DNA from: Polyangium jinanense
GTDB taxonomy: Bacteria > Myxococcota > Polyangia > Polyangiales > Polyangiaceae
DNA length: 64,000 bases
Direction: 5' to 3'
Assembly (NCBI RefSeq): GCF_028435365.1
Contig: NZ_JAGTJJ010000005.1
Location: 124,001-188,000 of the forward strand
Shown here piece after piece: positions 41,148 to 49,795 of the stretch. The position numbers and the translations under genes were made by a program. Numbering within the stretch: position 1 is the stretch's first letter; every line of letters starts with the position of its first letter. Under the pieces are notes generated by a model. The model was given only the letters and a program-made list of their open reading frames with translations. It was not told the DNA's origin and ran no database searches.

Positions 41148-42101
41148 TCAAATGTTTCCGCAATTGAAGCGATAGGCGAGCTTCGACCAGTCGTTGCCGA
41201 GCACGTGGAGGCCGTAATCGTTGCGCCATATCTCGTACACGATGGCCTCGGGGTGTCCGTCGCCGTCGATGTCGCTCGTGGCCAGGATATCGAAGCCGTC
41301 GGCACCACTGCTCTCCTGGTCGACGATCCCAAAGCCGCCTCCACGGTCGACCCAGAGCGCGCCGCAGCTTCCGCACGGGCCGCGCGTCGCGACGAGGCGC
41401 GGATGGCCTGCGCGCACGGCTTGATCGATCCGTACGCCCCGTTCGTCGGCTCTGCCGACCCAGGGGTCAAGGGCGAGCTCGACGCCGTCGGCGCCGGCGG
41501 GCTGCGGCTTCAAATCGACGTCGGCCGTCTCGGGCCAGACCGCGAGGATCCGCGACGGCGCGACGAGTTTTCCTTTCGCAAAATAAGGAATCGTCTCCTC
41601 GACGCACGTATTGTACATGCAGCACGCCGGCCCCGTCGGGGCGACGTAATCCCGGCCGCCGGCCTCGTCGTGGAAATCCCGCGTGGATCCCGTGACCGTG
41701 AGGATGGCAGGCGCGTTCGTATCGGTCCGCGTCGTCCGCACGCGCGCCGTCGCCGGCATGGCGAGGCCACACGCCTTTCCGGTCTCGAGTTTGCCGTCGA
41801 GGGAGCACACGACGGGCACGAAACGAAGCTCTTCGGAGCCCTCGGCGCTCGTGCCGAAAAGGATCACGGCCTTGCGCGCGCGCTCGCGTTTCCCCGGCGC
41901 ATCGTCGAGCCCCACCGACGGAGGCCCCGCGGGCGCGATCGTAACCTTCGCGGCCGGTGCGCTCGTCGGCGCGGCCGTGGGAACCACCGGGGCGCTCGTG
42001 GGCGCGTGCGACGCGCCCTTGGCGGGCTCGGGCGGCCTGGATGGGCTTGCGCATGCGGCGATGCAGAAAAGGAGGCAACTCAGGATCCGTGGTGTGTGCA
42101 T
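41148..42101 (-). CDS. Lipoprotein with Thr/Pro/Ala linker and FG-GAP-like calcium loop (317 aa)
   Basis: The product has a lipoprotein signal (LFCIAACAS, Cys18), a low-complexity linker of Thr, Ala, Pro and Ser at about 20-60, and a body of unknown family. Several Cys pairs (ACCMYNTC, GPCGSCGALW) suggest disulfides. Near the end, TSDIDGDGHPEAIVYEIW is an FG-GAP/VCBS-type loop known from integrin-like propellers. There is no catalytic motif. It is probably a surface protein. ATG 42101 is preferred over an upstream TTG. It diverges from the GH5 gene with 106 bp between. Confidence 0.65.
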   Translation of the reverse strand: MHTPRILSCLLFCIAACASPSRPPEPAKGASHAPTSAPVVPTAAPTSAPAAKVTIAPAGPPSVGLDDAPGKRERARKAVILFGTSAEGSEELRFVPVVCSLDGKLETGKACGLAMPATARVRTTRTDTNAPAILTVTGSTRDFHDEAGGRDYVAPTGPACCMYNTCVEETIPYFAKGKLVAPSRILAVWPETADVDLKPQPAGADGVELALDPWVGRADERGVRIDQAVRAGHPRLVATRGPCGSCGALWVDRGGGFGIVDQESSGADGFDILATSDIDGDGHPEAIVYEIWRNDYGLHVLGNDWSKLAYRFNCGNI

Positions 42102-42207
42102 GTCCAAGGGAGCTCGATTCTACACGTTCGTCCGAGCTCGTGTCTTCCAACACGGGCACGCCTCGACGACGGCCGCTTGCGTATCATCTTGAACAGGGGG
42201 CGGACTC

Positions 42208-43512
42208 ATGAGGTACTTCGGGCCGATGCTCGCTTGCGCCATGACGCTGCACGCGGAAACCACGTCCGCCTCGGGCTTCGTGCGCGTGGCCGAGGGCCGC
42301 TTCCAGCGCGACGGCAAGCCGTACACGTTCCTCGGCGCGAATTTCTGGTATGGCATGAACCTCGGGGCCGAGGGACCTTCGGGAAACCCGGGCAGGCTCG
42401 CGCGGGAGCTCGATCGTCTCGCGGCCCTCGGCATCACGAACCTGCGTATCCTCGCGGCGACCGAAGGGCCGGAGTCCGCGCCGTGGCGGATCCTTCCCGT
42501 GCTCCAGCCCTCGCCGCGTGAATACCGCGAGGAGATCCTCCTCGGCCTGGATTTTCTGCTGAAGGAGATGAAGACGCGCGGCATGGTCGCCGTGGTTTGT
42601 CTGAACAATTTCTGGCCCTGGTCCGGCGGCATGGCGCAATACCTGCGCTGGATCGGCGCAGGACCGATTCCGTATCCCCCGCCCGAGCCCGGAGGAAGCT
42701 GGTCGGCCTATCAGGCGTATACCGCGGCGTTTTACTCGAATCCTGCTGCCGTGGAAGCATTCCACGATTTCGTGCGGATGCTGCTCCAGCGAACGAATCG
42801 ATACACCGGCGTGCGGTACGCGGACGACCCGACGATCATGGCCTGGGAGCTCGCGAACGAGCCGCGCGGCGGGACGAACGTCAAGGCCTTCCAGTCGTGG
42901 ATCGAGCGCACGTCGGAGCTCTTCGAATCCCTCGATTCCCGGCACCTCGTGACCACCGGTTCCGAGGGCGAGACACCCTGGCCACGTGAAAGCGGACTCG
43001 ACGTCGTCGCGAACCATCGGTTCTCCTCGATCGATTACGTCACGGCCCACGTGTGGGCGCAAAACTGGGGATGGTACGACCCTGCGCGGCCCAAGACCCA
43101 CGAGGCCGCCGTGCGTGAAATGAAGTCCTATCTCCGGCGCCACATCGAGCAAGCGCGACGTCTCGGCAAACCCCTCGTCGTCGAGGAATTCGGGTTCCCG
43201 CGGGACGCCGGCAGCCATGATCCCGCCGCCACCACGACCGCGCGCGATCGATATTACCGCGCCGTGTTCGACGTGGTGCTCGATGCCGTGCGCACGGGCG
43301 AGCCCGTGGGCGGCGTGAATTTCTGGGCCTGGTCCGGAGAAGGCCGTCCACGCGTCCCCGGGGGCCATTGGCAAAAGAACGACCCGTTCACCGGCGATCC
43401 GCCACACGAAGCGCAAGGTTGGTACGGCGTTTACGACACGGATGACACCACCTTGCGCGTGATCGCGGAGTATGCGCGGAAAATCGCCGCGTCTTCGAGG
43501 TCAACGCCCTGA
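42208..43512 (+). CDS. Glycoside hydrolase family 5 enzyme, mannanase-like
   Basis: The 434-residue product has a signal peptide (through TTSASG) and a (beta/alpha)8 barrel. It starts GKPYTFLGANFWYGMNLG, as in GH5 subfamily 7 endo-beta-mannanases. The acid/base is Glu218 in WELANEPRG, and the nucleophile is Glu327 in VVEEFGFPR. Also typical are the aromatic subsite residues VNFWAWSGEGRP and NNFWPWSGGMAQYL. It should cleave beta-1,4-mannan outside the cell. No carbohydrate-binding module is fused. The start codon is followed directly by the signal. It diverges from the lipoprotein gene at 41148. Confidence 0.9.
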   Translation: MRYFGPMLACAMTLHAETTSASGFVRVAEGRFQRDGKPYTFLGANFWYGMNLGAEGPSGNPGRLARELDRLAALGITNLRILAATEGPESAPWRILPVLQPSPREYREEILLGLDFLLKEMKTRGMVAVVCLNNFWPWSGGMAQYLRWIGAGPIPYPPPEPGGSWSAYQAYTAAFYSNPAAVEAFHDFVRMLLQRTNRYTGVRYADDPTIMAWELANEPRGGTNVKAFQSWIERTSELFESLDSRHLVTTGSEGETPWPRESGLDVVANHRFSSIDYVTAHVWAQNWGWYDPARPKTHEAAVREMKSYLRRHIEQARRLGKPLVVEEFGFPRDAGSHDPAATTTARDRYYRAVFDVVLDAVRTGEPVGGVNFWAWSGEGRPRVPGGHWQKNDPFTGDPPHEAQGWYGVYDTDDTTLRVIAEYARKIAASSRSTP

Positions 43513-43588
43513 CATGTCAATCCCATGACGCATCCGCGTGATCCCGTTCTGCTGACGAACGAACGTGGGCCCCCTTGCGCGTGACCTC

Positions 43589-43618
43589 TTGATACGCACC
43601 CAGCCAAGGTCGTACATT
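43589..43618 (+). promoter_or_regulatory. Sigma70-type promoter for the PAS-STAS gene at 43642
   Basis: TTGATA (43589-43594), an 18-bp spacer and TACATT (43613-43618) precede the ATG by 23 bp. Confidence 0.4.
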
Positions 43619-43641
43619 CGTGGAAGTGGCCGCGCGCAGCG

Positions 43642-44589
43642 ATGCGGCATCCAGCGAGGCAGGACGTGGACGGGCATATCACAGAGACCCATCGCGATGA
43701 TCAGGATCGGCAGACGCTTCTTGCGCGCATCGACATGCTGGAGCGCGAAAACGCAGCCCTGCGCGAAAAGGCCCAGGAGGCTCCGCACTTCGAGGCAGAG
43801 CTCCACGCGTGCGAGGAGCGTTTCCGCGCGCTGCTCGAGGGCTTGCACGTGGGCGTGGTCATGCAGGATCCGACCGGGAAGAACATCCTCTTCAACCCGC
43901 ATGCCCTCACGTTGCTCGGCGTGACCGAGGATCAGCTTTTGGGTCGGACCTCGTTCGATCCACGCTGGGGCGCGGTGTACGAGGATGGGTCGCCATGCCC
44001 GGGCGAGGTCCATCCGATCTCCGTCGCGCTGCGGACAGGGAAACCCGTGCGTAATTTCGTGCATGGGGTCGACCGACCCGCGCTCGGAGATCGCGTGTGG
44101 CTCCTGGTGAGCGCGGCGCCGCAGCTCGACGATCAAGGCGTGGTGACGGGCGCGATCGCAACGTTCACGGACATCACGGCGCGCAAGGACGCCGAGGATC
44201 TGGTGCGGTCGCAGTCCCGGATGCTCGAGGAAATGTCGACGCCGCTCGTGCCGATCGGCGACGATATCGTGGCCATTCCGCTCGTCGGCACCGTGGACGC
44301 GCGGCGCGCCGAGCTCGTGCTCGAAACGCTGCTCACGGGCATCGCGCAGAAAGGCGCGCGCGTGGCCATCCTGGATATCACCGGCGTGAGCGTGGTCGAC
44401 GCGCACGTGGCGACGACGCTGGTCCGCGCCGCGCAGGCGGCGCGGCTCCTCGGCGCTCAGGTGGTGCTGACGGGCATTCGCGGGAGCGTCGCGCAGACGC
44501 TCGTGGAGCTCGACGTGGACCTCTCGGGGCTCGTCACACGAGGCACGTTGCAAGGCGGAATCGCCTGGGCGTTCTCGCGGCGCTCGTAG
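43642..44589 (+). CDS. PAS-STAS regulator (RsbR-like) with altered phosphosite
   Basis: The 315-residue protein has an N-terminal coiled coil (LLARIDMLERENAALREKAQEA), one PAS domain (FRALLEGLHVGVVMQDPTGKNILFN through VVTGAIATFTDITARKDAEDL) and a C-terminal RsbR-type STAS domain (STPLVPIGDDIVAIPLVGTVD, ILDITGVSVVDAHVATTL). The conserved Thr after VD in stressosome proteins is Ala here (VDAHVA), while the related protein at 37989 keeps it. The protein could be a constitutive or non-phosphorylatable member of a stressosome-like complex. GTG 43666 with GAGGCAGG is an alternative start. It ends 3 bp before the convergent cyclase-family gene. Confidence 0.85.
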   Translation: MRHPARQDVDGHITETHRDDQDRQTLLARIDMLERENAALREKAQEAPHFEAELHACEERFRALLEGLHVGVVMQDPTGKNILFNPHALTLLGVTEDQLLGRTSFDPRWGAVYEDGSPCPGEVHPISVALRTGKPVRNFVHGVDRPALGDRVWLLVSAAPQLDDQGVVTGAIATFTDITARKDAEDLVRSQSRMLEEMSTPLVPIGDDIVAIPLVGTVDARRAELVLETLLTGIAQKGARVAILDITGVSVVDAHVATTLVRAAQAARLLGAQVVLTGIRGSVAQTLVELDVDLSGLVTRGTLQGGIAWAFSRRS

Positions 44590-44592
44590 CGA

Positions 44593-45822
44593 TTACTTCT
44601 TCTTTTTGCGCGGCCCGCCGATCGCGGCGGGGGCGTTGCCCGCGCAGGTCGCGCCCTGGAGGTTGTAGGGCGTGTCGAAGAACATGAACTCGTACACCTG
44701 GTCGGCGGCGAGCGCCGCGGAATTGAAGCCCTCGCCGATACGAATGCCGTTCGCGACCATGAGCACCTGGTGCCCCTCGGCGAGCGTGGTGGGCCGCGGG
44801 CCGGGGAAGCACTCCATCGCATAGGTATCCGAGGCGACGATGGCCGGGCGGAATTGCGCGAGCCAGTGGCATTCGGCGAGCCACGGGCCGGGCGCGGCGC
44901 CCATGTACGTCGGCCAGAGCGCCTCGTCCGCCCAGTAATGGCTCCACCCCGTGCGGATGATGACCACGTCGCCGGGCTGGATGCAATCGAGCCCTTCCCA
45001 ATCCATCGTCGCCTGGAGGTCGGCGATGGTGATGCGATATCCCGGCGCGAGGGATTTTCCATTGGGCGCGATGGCGCTCGTGTGCCCCGCCGCGATCTTG
45101 TAGCCGAGCACGTCGAGGAGCAGACCCCGCGTGATGATCGGCCCGATGTTCTGGAGCCCGAGCGATTTCGTGCCCCCGAGGATGCTGTCCGGCCCGTAGT
45201 TTTGAGCCGCGGAGTCGGCGCGGGCGAGGTCCCACCGGTCGAGCGGGTCGAGGATGTCGGGGCGCGGCGTGATCTGGTCGAAGTGGTGGCCGCCGTAGAA
45301 CCAGCCGCCGAAGCTCGGGTGGTTGAAATCGTCGACCTGCGTCGCGATCTGGAACGTGAAAGCCTCGAACCGATCGTCCTGGAAGATGAATTGGTTGTCG
45401 CCGGTGGGCCCGTACGCGGCGATCCAGTAATCGGCGCGGCGCGGCGGGTCGGCGGGAAACGCCGGCATCTGCGGGTGCATGGGCTCGCCCAGCGAATACA
45501 CCTTCGCATCTCCGCGCTGCCCGAGCTTCAGTGCGTCCTTGCGCTTCGCCTCGTTGATCTCCACCAGCGTGCCGACGGTGTCACCCCAGGCGCCGAGATC
45601 GTCCCATCGCGAGAAGATCCATTCGAGGGTGACGGGATCGTCGGTGAAGGGTCCGCCGACGTTCGGAGGCGGGGGGCAAGGCGGGCTCGCGTGCGCCCGC
45701 CCCGGAATCATCTGCGCGAGCACGGAGGCGCCTGCCGCGCCCGCCGCGCCGCCGAGGAAATCACGACGGCTCACCCGCGCCTTGTCGCCCTGGGCCGCAA
45801 ACACGTGCTTCAAGAACCGCAT
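44593..45822 (-). CDS. Tat-exported cyclase-family protein (kynurenine-formamidase-like)
   Basis: The 409-residue product has a twin-arginine signal (ARVSRRDFLGGAAGAAGASV, cleavage near RAHA). The body belongs to the metal-dependent 'putative cyclase' family: YSLGEPMHPQMP, then ATQVDDFNHPS where the usual HxGTHxDxPxH is reduced to TQVDxxxH, WEGLDCIQPGDVVIIRTGWS and ANGIRIGEGFNS. The first His of the classic zinc site is Gln, a variant seen in many bacterial members. The physiological reaction may be hydrolysis of an amide or cyclic ester. Shine-Dalgarno AAAGGAGA precedes ATG 45822. The tail ends KKKK. It lies 173 bp downstream of the hydroxyacid dehydrogenase gene. Confidence 0.85.
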   Translation of the reverse strand: MRFLKHVFAAQGDKARVSRRDFLGGAAGAAGASVLAQMIPGRAHASPPCPPPPNVGGPFTDDPVTLEWIFSRWDDLGAWGDTVGTLVEINEAKRKDALKLGQRGDAKVYSLGEPMHPQMPAFPADPPRRADYWIAAYGPTGDNQFIFQDDRFEAFTFQIATQVDDFNHPSFGGWFYGGHHFDQITPRPDILDPLDRWDLARADSAAQNYGPDSILGGTKSLGLQNIGPIITRGLLLDVLGYKIAAGHTSAIAPNGKSLAPGYRITIADLQATMDWEGLDCIQPGDVVIIRTGWSHYWADEALWPTYMGAAPGPWLAECHWLAQFRPAIVASDTYAMECFPGPRPTTLAEGHQVLMVANGIRIGEGFNSAALAADQVYEFMFFDTPYNLQGATCAGNAPAAIGGPRKKKK

Positions 45823-45995
45823 GCTGCGTTCTCCTTTCGTGCAGCGCAGCCGCAATTTCACGGCTGCACCATCGAGTCCAGCGCATCGAACGGAAATGAC
45901 CGTTCACGTTTCACCAAACACGACCCGAACGGAATTTGCAAGCGGTTTCGTAAGACAACTGTCTGCGCGCCGTGAGCACGCGGGCATACCCGGCG

Positions 45996-46967
45996 TTAGA
46001 GCACCCGATCGACGAGCGCCTCTCCCCGCTCGAAGCGCCTCAGGTTGTCCACGAAATGGCGCACGAGCGCGAGGTGCTCTCCGCGCCGCCCGCCCGCCGA
46101 ATGCGGCGTGATGAAACAATTCGGCGCCGACCACAGCGGATGATCCGCCGGGAGCGGCTCGACCTCGGTCACATCGAGATATGCGCCTCCGAGCCGCCCG
46201 CTCTGCAGGGCCTCCAGCAATGCCCCTTGATCCACCGTCGTTCCTCGCCCCACGTTGTACACGAATGCCCCCTCGCGCAGCCGCGCGATCCGGCTGCGAT
46301 CGAGGAACCCGCGCGTCGCCTCGTTCTCCGGAAGCACGTTCACCACGTGATCCGCCTCGCCCAGCGCACGATCGATGTCCCCGTCGTGCACGATCGTCAC
46401 GCGAGGATCCCCCTCCGCGCGTCGACGGAACGCGAAGAGCCGCACCTCGAAGGGCGCGCAAAGCTCCGCAATCCGCCGGCCAATGGCCCCGTATCCGAGC
46501 AAAAGCACGGTTTGTCCCCGGAGCAAAAACGACCGCTCGCGTCGCAGCGTGCTCTCCCAGGCGCGCGTCGTTCGTTGCGCGTCGAGCGACGCGGGGAGCT
46601 GCCGCGCCATGGACAACATCATGGCGAGCACGTGCTCGGCGCACGGATCGGCATACACCGTGGAGCTCGTCGTGAGAGCGATTCCTTTCGACGTGAGCGC
46701 CGCGCGAATCGTGTCGACGTCATAACGAGTATACCCGGCGCTGGTGAGGTGGGCCCAGCGAAGGCGGGACGAACCGAGCAGCCCGTCCACGGCCGGCTGG
46801 CCGAAGGCGACGTCGGCCGTGAGCAGCACGGGGTCCGGCGCTCCGCTCGCCAGATTGGAGGACGTCCTCGCGGAGGCGAACACCAGAGAATGCCCGGCCA
46901 CGCCCTCGCGGAGCACACAAAGCGCCTCTTCCGGGAACGTCGTATCGCAGAAAATGGTCAGCGTCAT
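45996..46967 (-). CDS. D-isomer 2-hydroxyacid dehydrogenase family protein
   Basis: The 323-residue cytoplasmic enzyme has the NAD-binding GYGAIG (158-163), the catalytic Arg in NVGRGTTVD (Arg241), Glu270 in DVTEVEPLP and His289 in FITPHSAGG. All key residues are present. It reduces a 2-keto acid, or oxidises the D-hydroxy acid, with NAD(P). The basic residues after the second strand (FAFRRRAEGD) favour NADP, as in glyoxylate/hydroxypyruvate reductases. ATG 46967 lies 8 bp downstream of the M50 protease gene, so the two are on one transcript even though no functional link is obvious. Confidence 0.9.
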   Translation of the reverse strand: MTLTIFCDTTFPEEALCVLREGVAGHSLVFASARTSSNLASGAPDPVLLTADVAFGQPAVDGLLGSSRLRWAHLTSAGYTRYDVDTIRAALTSKGIALTTSSTVYADPCAEHVLAMMLSMARQLPASLDAQRTTRAWESTLRRERSFLLRGQTVLLLGYGAIGRRIAELCAPFEVRLFAFRRRAEGDPRVTIVHDGDIDRALGEADHVVNVLPENEATRGFLDRSRIARLREGAFVYNVGRGTTVDQGALLEALQSGRLGGAYLDVTEVEPLPADHPLWSAPNCFITPHSAGGRRGEHLALVRHFVDNLRRFERGEALVDRVL

Positions 46968-46975
46968 GCTGTTGC

Positions 46976-47446
46976 CTAGCGCCGGAACAGCCGCCAAGCC
47001 TCGGCGCCATCGAACGGCGGGGAGGGAATCAGGTTCAGGAAGAGCAACATCAGGTTCGTCTTCGTGAGCACCGTCGTGATCTCCCCGAAAAACCCCCCGG
47101 ACGGCAGGACGCTCGACCAGAGGGGCGCCGTGAGCAGCACGGCCAGTTGCGCGAGGACGCCGCCCCACGCGACGATCGCTCGCTGCTTCATGGTGACGTC
47201 ACCAGCCCATTCGCAAGACCCGCCGACCGCATGAACGTCGACGGAGATGACGTAGCCCCCGACCGTACGGGCGAGCAGCGCGTGGCCGAGCTCGTGCACG
47301 AGGACGAGGATCAAGAATCCGAGCCATGCGCCCAGCGAAAACATGAACCCGCAGAGCACGAACGCGCCGAGCGGCATGGTCCAGTGGATACGAATCGGCG
47401 CCCGCCCGAAGTGGCCGATCACAAGGTAGCCGTCACGAACGCGCAT
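46976..47446 (-). CDS. Site-2-protease-like M50 membrane metalloprotease
   Basis: The 156-residue protein has about four helices and the zinc motif HELGH (51-55, His51, Glu52, His55). The second motif NLIPSPPFDGAEAW near the C-terminus supplies the metal Asp. It is a minimal SpoIVFB-like S2P without PDZ or CBS domain; these cleave transmembrane segments of regulatory proteins. The start at 47446 has GGAG six bases upstream. It stands first in a pair with the hydroxyacid dehydrogenase gene. It diverges from the GFA gene, with 128 bp between. Confidence 0.85.
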   Translation of the reverse strand: MRVRDGYLVIGHFGRAPIRIHWTMPLGAFVLCGFMFSLGAWLGFLILVLVHELGHALLARTVGGYVISVDVHAVGGSCEWAGDVTMKQRAIVAWGGVLAQLAVLLTAPLWSSVLPSGGFFGEITTVLTKTNLMLLFLNLIPSPPFDGAEAWRLFRR

Positions 47447-47574
47447 TGCCATCTCCACGAAGAGTGTCCCCCGGGCGGGGAGGCCCGTCAACGGGTTCGT
47501 CTCCGCGCTCGCATTTCAGGAAGCACGTCCGGCGAAACCACGCTAATGTCGACGTGTCAACGAACGGAGCCTCG

Positions 47575-48018
47575 ATGCTGATTCACGGCCAATGCCACTG
47601 TGCGAACATCTCGTTCACGCTCGACTGGACGCCGGAGCCCTCCGAGATCCCGGCGCGCGCCTGCACGTGCTCGTTCTGCACCAAGCACGGCGGCGTCTGG
47701 ACCTCCTGCCCGACCGGCTCGCTCCGCGTGCGCGTCCGCGAGCCTTCCCTCGTGTCGAAGTATGCATTCGGCACGAAAACCGCTGATTTCCACGTTTGCG
47801 CGAAGTGTGGCATCACGCCGGTGGTCACCTGCCGCATCGAGGGTCGCCTCTACGCCGTCGTCAATGTCAACACCTTCGAGGGCGTCGATCCTTTGCTCCT
47901 CCGGCGCGCATCCGCCACCTTGGACGGAGAAACCGAGGAGGTCCGGCTCGCGCGGCGCAAGCGGAACTGGATTGCCGACGTCGCGACCGAGGAGGCCGCG
48001 CCAAGCGACGCGCGGTGA
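47575..48018 (+). CDS. GFA-family zinc protein (glutathione-dependent formaldehyde-activating-like)
   Basis: The 147-residue protein carries the Cys pattern of the GFA fold: GQCHCANISF (Cys7, Cys9), CTCSFCTKHGG and HVCAKCGITPV. These bind two zinc ions. The family name comes from an enzyme that helps glutathione react with formaldehyde, but most members have no known activity. ATG 47575 follows CGGAGC at good spacing. It precedes the MutS-like gene by 93 bp on the same strand. Confidence 0.9.
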   Translation: MLIHGQCHCANISFTLDWTPEPSEIPARACTCSFCTKHGGVWTSCPTGSLRVRVREPSLVSKYAFGTKTADFHVCAKCGITPVVTCRIEGRLYAVVNVNTFEGVDPLLLRRASATLDGETEEVRLARRKRNWIADVATEEAAPSDAR

Positions 48019-48111
48019 TACGTTCGAGCCGCGCGCGGCGGGCTTGTCGTCGCGGGAACTTTCGGCGACCATGCGGCATCCCTCTCGGAACGTCCCCTCC
48101 TCGCGCCGCCC

Positions 48112-49794
48112 ATGAAACCCTCTCCACCCGCCCCCGACACCGCCCCGGCTCATGAAATCCTGAGCCTGCTCCACCCCGATCCGATCGCCCGGCCCGACCT
48201 CGAAGAGATGCGCCAGGCCCTCTCGTTCGCATTCGCGAGCGGGGTCTCCGGCGGGCTCTTCAGCCAGGCGCTCGATCGAGCGCCGCTCGCGCCATCCACA
48301 TGGGATCCGCAGAGCTTCGCGCCGGACCTGTTCCTCGAAGAGCTCGTCGCCCGCGGCTTCCGCGTGCGATCGGGCGAGCGCGACGCGGTCGTGAACCGCG
48401 CATTCATCTTCCGCGTCCTCGCGCATCCGCCCACGGATCCCCGCGTCACGGAGCACCGGCGCGACATCTTGCGCGAGCTCTCCGGTTCGACCGTCTATCG
48501 CCGCCAGTTCGAGGACCTCTACACGATCGCCTGCCGCCTGCGCTCCGCGCTCGAAGGCGCGACGGCTGGAAAAAAGTTCGACGCGACGCGACGGCAGCTC
48601 GACGTGCTCGTGCTCGTCAAGGAGGCGTTCGATCGGATGAGCGAATCCTTCGACGGTGCGCAATCTGGCCTCTCGGGTCTGCGTGCATTCGGCGCCTCGG
48701 TCCGCGAGACCGAGGGATATCGATCGATGGTCGATCTGCTCAACTACGACGAGCACCTCGCCACGCTCGGCGTCACGATTCGCGTCGGCGCCGACGGGCG
48801 CGTGCGCGGCTTCGAGGTTCGAAATCTCCGCGAGCGCCAGGACAATCCCTTCGTCCTTTCGCCGGCGCGACGATGGCTCGCCAAGATCGAGATGTTTTTC
48901 CGTGGCTACCGCTTCAGCGACGGCGAGGTCATGGCGCGCCTGCTCGACGCGGTCTTCGAGGGCATCGAAGCGCACGTCCTCCGGTTCATTCCGCTCCTCG
49001 GCGAGATGGAAGTGTATCTCGGGGCGCTCGGCTTCCGGGACCTCGCGGAGGCCGCGGGCCTCGAAGTCTGCTTGCCCGAGATACGCACGGCCGCGGAGGG
49101 CGCGGACGACCGGCCACGCAAGCTGCTCGGGCTCTTCAATCCGCTTCTCGTCGCGAGCGGCGTGCGCGCGGTGCCGTGTGATCTCCTGACGAATCGGACG
49201 AGCGCGACGGTCCTCATCACCGGCCCGAACTCCGGCGGCAAGACGCGGCTTTTGCAATCGGTGGCGCTGGCGCAGATCCTCGCGCAAGGGGGCATGTTCG
49301 TGCCCGCGCGCGAGGCGAGCCTCGTGCGGGTCCCGGGGCTCGTCGTCTCGCTGATCCAGGAGACGCGGGTCGATCAGAGCGAGGGGCGGCTCGGGATGGA
49401 GCTCGTGCGCATTCGGGCGCTGTTCGAGATGCTCGGCCCCGGCGCGATGGTCATGCTCGACGAATTGTGTTCCGGGACGAACCCGTCCGAGGGCGAAGAG
49501 ATCTTCGAACTCGTGATCACGCTCCTCGCGAAGCTGCGTCCGCAGGCGTTCATCACCACGCATTTCCTGACGTTCGCGGCGCGGCTCGCGCGGGAAAACT
49601 CGATTGCGGGGCTCAGATTCATCCAGGTGGGGCTCGACGCTGCGCACCGGCCGACGTACCAGTTCGTCGAGGGCGTGGCCACGACGTCGCTCGCCTCGCA
49701 TGCGGCGGCGCGGCTCGGCGTGAGCCGCGACGAGCTCGAGGGGCTCATCGATCGCAACATGCGCGCGCCGGCCGCGCGGGCGCGGGGGAGCTGA
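48112..49794 (+). CDS. MutS-family ATPase lacking mismatch-recognition domains
   Basis: The 560-residue protein has a helical N-terminal two-thirds resembling the MutS core/lever domains (III and IV), then the MutS ABC ATPase domain V: Walker A GPNSGGKT (371-378), a Q-loop, the signature region, and Walker B VMLDELCSGT (Asp450, Glu451), then ITTHFL. Domains I and II of canonical MutS are absent, so mismatch binding by Phe-x-Glu is excluded. This places it with MutS-related proteins of unknown DNA structure preference. No Smr nuclease domain is fused. The next gene starts two bases past its stop, so translation is coupled with the membrane protein at 49796. Confidence 0.9.
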   Translation: MKPSPPAPDTAPAHEILSLLHPDPIARPDLEEMRQALSFAFASGVSGGLFSQALDRAPLAPSTWDPQSFAPDLFLEELVARGFRVRSGERDAVVNRAFIFRVLAHPPTDPRVTEHRRDILRELSGSTVYRRQFEDLYTIACRLRSALEGATAGKKFDATRRQLDVLVLVKEAFDRMSESFDGAQSGLSGLRAFGASVRETEGYRSMVDLLNYDEHLATLGVTIRVGADGRVRGFEVRNLRERQDNPFVLSPARRWLAKIEMFFRGYRFSDGEVMARLLDAVFEGIEAHVLRFIPLLGEMEVYLGALGFRDLAEAAGLEVCLPEIRTAAEGADDRPRKLLGLFNPLLVASGVRAVPCDLLTNRTSATVLITGPNSGGKTRLLQSVALAQILAQGGMFVPAREASLVRVPGLVVSLIQETRVDQSEGRLGMELVRIRALFEMLGPGAMVMLDELCSGTNPSEGEEIFELVITLLAKLRPQAFITTHFLTFAARLARENSIAGLRFIQVGLDAAHRPTYQFVEGVATTSLASHAAARLGVSRDELEGLIDRNMRAPAARARGS

Positions 49795-49795
49795 C

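Noticed and set aside
45953..45964. AGACAACTGTCT, possible operator before the cyclase-family gene
   Set aside because: Only 5-bp arms and no second copy or promoter seen; could be chance.
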